NCBI GenBank assembly: GCA_021018815.1
Contig: JAITYX010000012.1
Coordinates: 1,674,001 to 1,738,000 of the forward strand
Direction of reading: 5' to 3'
From: Talinum fruticosum
Lineage: Eukaryota > Streptophyta > Magnoliopsida > Caryophyllales > Talinaceae
Length of the DNA: 64,000 nt
The position numbers and the translations under genes were made by a program. The notes below the pieces were generated by a model. That model searched no databases, had not been told where the DNA came from, and saw only the letters and a program-made list of their open reading frames with translations. Each line of letters opens with the position of its first letter. The first letter of the stretch is position 1. Shown piece after piece: positions 59,970 through 64,000 of this stretch.

Positions 59970-60570
59970 CACTAGTACAAATTAGACTTCTAACGACGAC
60001 ACTTTAACGACCAACTATAAAATTAGTCGTTAAAAATTACTAATACCGACGGAATTAGTTTTTGTCGTTGAATTTTATCAAATAATTATTATTTGACAAC
60101 GAATAAAAAGGAGGTCGTTATTATTTTATAATGTTTATCGGTAATATTATTAATACAAGGAAACATGGAGAATAAAAATTAAGATTAAAAAAATTAATTA
60201 TTAAAATCTTTCATCCTAATTTAAAATTACTAGGAAAAAAAAAGATTAAACAAGTTTTACTAAAATTTTAAAGTGATGATTACTTTAAGTCTTGAACTCG
60301 CTTCTTTTCCTTCTCTTCAAGCTCCAGTTCGTGTTATCGCTTTCGTTCTTACCATCTCTACCTGGTATTTCTCACTCTGCCTCTCTCAAACTTAGTCGAT
60401 GGCCGCGTTGCACTGACCGTCGCCTTCCACCATGCTGCTTGGCCGCCGCCTACCACCGTTCCTGGCCACCCTCCTTCACTCATATGGTCCCTCTCTCTAC
60501 CTCTCTCACTCTTGTATGCGAAATTCGGTATTTTTGTTGCGTTTAGGGTAAATTGTTCTCGGAATATTGC
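59970..60570 (+). mobile_element. Left end of CACTA-C
   Basis: CACTAGTACAAATTAGACTTC followed by TTAACGACCAACTA and GTCGTTAAAAATTACTA repeats (to about 60130), the same end type as CACTA-B. A leader-like stretch follows at 60290-60560 (CT-rich, then CCGCCGCCTACC). No transposase is seen downstream. The right end is not in the window or is not recognisable. The preceding AAG is a possible left target duplication. Confidence 0.7.
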
Positions 60571-60780
60571 TTGATACATGATTTCTCATGTTTTACTGCT
60601 TTCAACTTGAAATTTCATGAAGTAATTTTCTTGGCAAGTATTCGAGGTCAGGGGGACAAGAACCCTAGGTTTTCGATCGTTTAATCATAAATTTGGGTAT
60701 GATTTTTCTCTCTTTTGGAAAAATTGATTTAGGGCTTTTTGTTTTTACCTATCTAATCATGGTTTAGTGCCTTTAATTTG

Positions 60781-62290
60781 TAAAAAATTACACAAAGGTA
60801 CCCTCGGGTTTAATGTAACTATTCTAAGGCCCCGAGGTATGAAATACTACTCCTAGGTACCTGACCTTTGCAAAATATTATCCACAGCTAATATACAAAG
60901 GTGTTCACAATGACCAATATTGTGATTGTAAGAAGTGGCAGCATACCGGGATACCTTGCAAGCATGCTTGTAAGGTGCATCTTAAGGATGAGGATGAAGT
61001 TGGAAGGCTACTGTGAGGATTGGTTCACCGTTGTAAAGTACAAACGATCAAATTGTGCATCCCCCACACCTGTTATGTGGGAGAAGATGAGTTTACCGAG
61101 CTTGATCCACCAAACACACAAATCAAGCAAGGAAGTCCGAGAAGAACACAAAAGAAGAGACTCCCAACCTATGCCTCCAACTGGAACACATACCCATGGG
61201 AATACCTCTTCTAAATCGGGCACCTTGAGGTTTATACACTTTTTAAAAATTCAAATTTATATGTTTCTAGTATATTTCATTTATTGTTGACTATTGATAT
61301 AATAAATTAACTTTAAATTCTCTATCAGATGTAGTAAGTGTCACAAACTGGGACATAACTCAAGAACATGCAGGAAACTAAGAGATACATATGGTAGGCT
61401 ACTTGGAAAGAAAAAAGGAAAGCTAAAAAGGGGAGCAAAAGCGGGGAGGACCGAAGAAAGCAAGCACAAGCAACTCTCAAGTGGACACAAGCCCTCCCAC
61501 ATAATCTAGTCAAGCCTCTTGACCAAGATGGTTGCTCCCGTCAATCCTCTGTTTTTCGTTTTTTTCATCTTTTTTTTCCTTAGGACATCTCTCGTTTTCA
61601 AAGATTGAAACTTATTTGGTACTAAGTGCATTATTTGTTACCTTGTAAATGATCCTTAGTTTTGTTTTTGGGTTTAAAATTGATTTACTAAAGGGATATA
61701 TTTTATGAGTCTTAAAAGACAAGTCATGTGTGTTTTACGAAGTTTTAATTAGATTATACCTATTTTGGATGTCCAACTGAAATTTTATAGGTACTACTAC
61801 ATTTTATTGTATTCACATTTATATAAAGATTAGAACATAAAGAAATTACAAGTTTTGTCTTGTTAGATGGGAAGAATGTAAAAAATCAATGTTTTCAATT
61901 TCAATTATTGAAAACCGAGGTAAATTGGTACTTAACAAAAAATTTTAAATTTTCCTACTCAACATATTGGATATATGATGTCAATACTGGAAATGCACCG
62001 TAGAAAACATTACAACAAAGGGAAGTATACCTAGGAGTATATTTTCATTCCTCGGGGGCCTTTAAATAGTTACACCAAACCTTAAAGTACATATGGATAA
62101 TATTTTGCAAAAGTCAAGTACCTATGAGTAGTATTTCATACCTCGGGGCCTTAGAATAGTTACACCAAACCTGAGGGTACCTCTGTATAATTCTACAGCA
62201 AAAGTCGGGGTGCCTAGGAGTAATTATTCATATCTCGGGAGTCTAAGAATAGTTACACCAAACCTGAGGGTACCTTTGTGTAATGTTTTG
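60781..62290 (+). mobile_element. Internally deleted MULE (Mutator-like element)
   Basis: Flanked by the 10-mer CTTTAATTTG at 60771-60780 and 62291-62300, consistent with the 9-bp-class duplication of Mutator elements. The left terminal unit (60787-60890: ACACAAAGGTACCCTCGGGT, TGTAACTATTCTAAGGCCCC, GAGGTATGAAATACTACTCC) is inverted at the right end, where about three tandem copies lie (62025-62285). Between them is only the 3' end of the MURA transposase. It must depend on an autonomous MULE for movement. Confidence 0.82.
60914..61506 (+). pseudogene. MULE transposase (MURA-type) carboxy-terminal fragment
   Basis: The SWIM zinc finger reads CDCKKWQHTGIPCKHACK (60924-60975), then VHLKDEDEVGRLL with a one-base frame change near 61010. 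The domain tail follows (YVGEDEFTELDPPNTQIKQG and RRTQKKRLPTY, 61070-61170), then an intron-like gap (about 61213-61325), then a CCHC knuckle CSKCHKLGHNSRTC (61325-61370) and a basic tail ending in TAA near 61504. The catalytic DDE domain is missing. Typical architecture of the 3' end of plant MULE transposases. Confidence 0.8.
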
Positions 62291-62300
62291 CTTTAATTTG

Positions 62301-63755
62301 CATTTTTGGGATTACTTTTTCTAGTCAATTTTTTTGGTTGTTAGAACCCTAGTTTTTTTGTGCAGGTAAAATTAACAAAGTTGACGTTTCTAGAGAGTCT
62401 CGAGAGGACTTTTTTCGTGTAGGTAGTTTAATCAAAGCTAAGAATTTTTATCTAACATGTTCTATGGGATGGAAATGTATTTCAGTTTGCAAGTCTTTGA
62501 TCTTCTTTGCATTTTAGTTGTTTAATATGATGTTTGCAAGTAGATATAATTTATATTTATGTGCTTCAGTCAAATCCCATTCGCTCAAGATATTATAAGA
62601 CTCATATACACAAGGGGCAAAGAAGGAAGGGGAAAGACCTGAGTTACAAATTTTCTGATTCTAATTTTAGCCAATAATGACTAATTCAATCAGCAGAGAG
62701 CCTTTTCACCTAAATCGCTAAACTGTCTTGTTTTTTTTTTTCCTTTCCCCGGCTGTGAGTGTTGATCTTGGGAACGGAAGCTTATGACATGACAAATTTG
62801 TAGGTTTATTTGTTGCTGTTGAAGTCAAATATTGTGCTTTCTTAGTTTTAGTCTTTTATTTCTATTATTTTTTACTATGCATCAGGCTTTACCAATAGGT
62901 TTTTAGGCTAACCTGTGTTGTATGCGTAAGGCAATCAATGCTAGTTAAGAATGGTTATTTATATCATCTTTTCTATTTAGAAGGCCTTTTTGTTGTTTGT
63001 GTTATCCTTTATGCTTCTTTGTTGTAATGTGTTTGTTGTATTTTAACAATATTTAGGTTTTGTTGAAGGGATCGATGCTAATTGATTGTTTGGAGATCGC
63101 TGCCTGTAAGTCCTCTTTAATGGTTTTAGCGATCTGATTATGGTAATGGCTGCTGTCAATGTGTTCCGATGAACTACTCTTGGTCTTAGGTTTGAATGTT
63201 TCTTCACAAACAGTACTCCACCATCTAATGCTTCGGAACCTACAAATTGCATATATATATGGAACCATTTTATAGGAGCTATCTGCATCCTGTAAGAACA
63301 TACAAATAGCGTTAACCCGTTGATTACATCTTGCGGAAGAATGAAAATTGAGGACCAGAAACTATAGGTACCATTCAGCACATAATATTTATAACCAAGT
63401 CTATATTCGGCTATGAAATCTTGACAACTAAAACAAAAGAAATTGAAATTATATTTTTGTGGTATTTTTGTATCCGACTAACTTATCAAAAATATGAAAG
63501 GAATTCTCAGCCATGAATTCTGAAGCAAAAAAAAAAAAAAAAAAAATCGAACTACGAGCAAGGGTTATCCTTGTTTGCATGTTGGGGCGGGGAGCAAGAG
63601 AAGTCCCATCTTTAAGTATAGGAAATGATTAAATGAAGCATTATAAAGGTGTCAAGAATGCAGGTGATCCTCGCTCATGGTAATGAGTTCTCGAAAATAT
63701 GAACACCTTCGCACTAGGATAATATCGTGTGTCATAAAAGATGGAAGAGAGACTT
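62301..63755. other. Unassigned AT-rich stretch
   Basis: Probably the interior of CACTA-C or its surroundings. An A20 run is at 63527-63546. The 112-codon minus-strand ORF at 63043-63381 overlaps another frame of similar length and resembles nothing I know; I do not call it. Confidence 0.35.
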
Positions 63756-64000
63756 TGATGTGTAGTGAGGCGGAAGCAAAAACAAATGGGAAAAAACCGC
63801 AAGAAGTGCAGCTAGGGCAGAATAGGGTCCGATTGCATAGTCTTGGGAGATCGGGTGAAAGGATGGGTAAAAGTGGTTGGTTTTGGCTGAAACTTGGTGG
63901 GGAGGTAGGTAACTGGTAAAGGAAGGTTTTGACCAAGTTTCGTGAATTTTGGATAAGGGGAACGTCCTGAACAAATAGCCAGAAGTTGATGTAACCGGCT
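63756..64000 (-). repeat. Gypsy LTR of the array family, cut by the window edge
   Basis: TGATGTGTAGTGAGGCGGAAG is the reverse complement of the array LTR end (CATCA), with matching sequence for the next 240 bp (AAAAACCGCAAG, GTCTTGGGAGATCGGGTGAA, AGTTGATGTAACCGGCT). It is a minus-oriented relative of LTRs 14970, 18509 and 22050 and of the solo LTR at 13695. GACTT (63751-63755) would be the left target duplication. Confidence 0.85.

Noticed and set aside
63043..63381. 112-residue minus-strand ORF
   Set aside because: Overlaps another minus-strand frame, has AT-rich surroundings and no recognisable domain.

Overview
The window is a transposon graveyard from a large, repeat-rich flowering-plant genome. 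Evidence is the density of plant-type LTR retrotransposons (Ty1/copia of Sirevirus/Maximus type, Ty3/gypsy), CACTA (En/Spm) elements with Ptta/TNP2-type transposases, a MULE, tRNA-iMet primer binding sites and GT-AG introns. I recognise no intact host gene, no rRNA or tRNA gene and no CRISPR. The sequence does not let me name the species.

Layout. The base layer of the left 50.6 kb is a minus-strand copia tandem: copia-3 (1-448 plus 25813-26884), a shared partial LTR (26885-27773), copia-2 (27774-31736) and the copia-2 5' LTR, whose pieces run to 50590. Into copia-3 went a solo copia LTR (449-25812; TSD GTTCC/GCTCC). Into that went a gypsy LTR (1667-25545; TGTAA...TTACA, perfect TSD GACGT). 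Into that went copia-1 (from 3577). The 5' LTR of copia-1 holds a minus-strand solo gypsy LTR (13695-14486; TSD GGAAA) and then a tandem array of non-autonomous gag-protease gypsy units (14970-24315).

The copia-2 5' LTR was hit by a 1.73-kb gypsy LTR (32356-34084) and by CACTA-A (34184-50006; TSD ATC). CACTA-A carries a copia solo LTR (34356-35836), a decayed Ptta/TNPA-like gene, a decayed Ulp1/C48-type protease module, and a nested minus-oriented CACTA-B (about 39550-48270). CACTA-B holds a gypsy LTR and possible captured exons. Right of 50590 lie pieces of CACTA-D (TNPA-like, TNP2 C-terminus, subterminal repeats), two gypsy pol fragments, 3.6 kb of unassigned decayed sequence, CACTA-C starting at 59970, a 1.5-kb deleted MULE (60781-62290; TSD CTTTAATTTG) and the edge of another gypsy LTR.

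Most notable: (1) a 3.54-kb LTR-gag-pro unit repeated head to tail with near identity, lacking RT, RNase H and integrase but keeping LTRs, PBS, polypurine tract and what looks like the last residues of pol: a TR-GAG-like deletion derivative in a tandem array with shared LTRs. (2) In the copia and gypsy LTR layers, but hardly in that array, CAG/CTG sites differ between paired copies as CG, CGG/CCG or CGAG/CTCG. These changes break conserved frames and the copia-1 primer binding site. The context is that of plant CHG methylation, so a base-calling artefact is the leading explanation, and many apparent frameshifts here may not be real.
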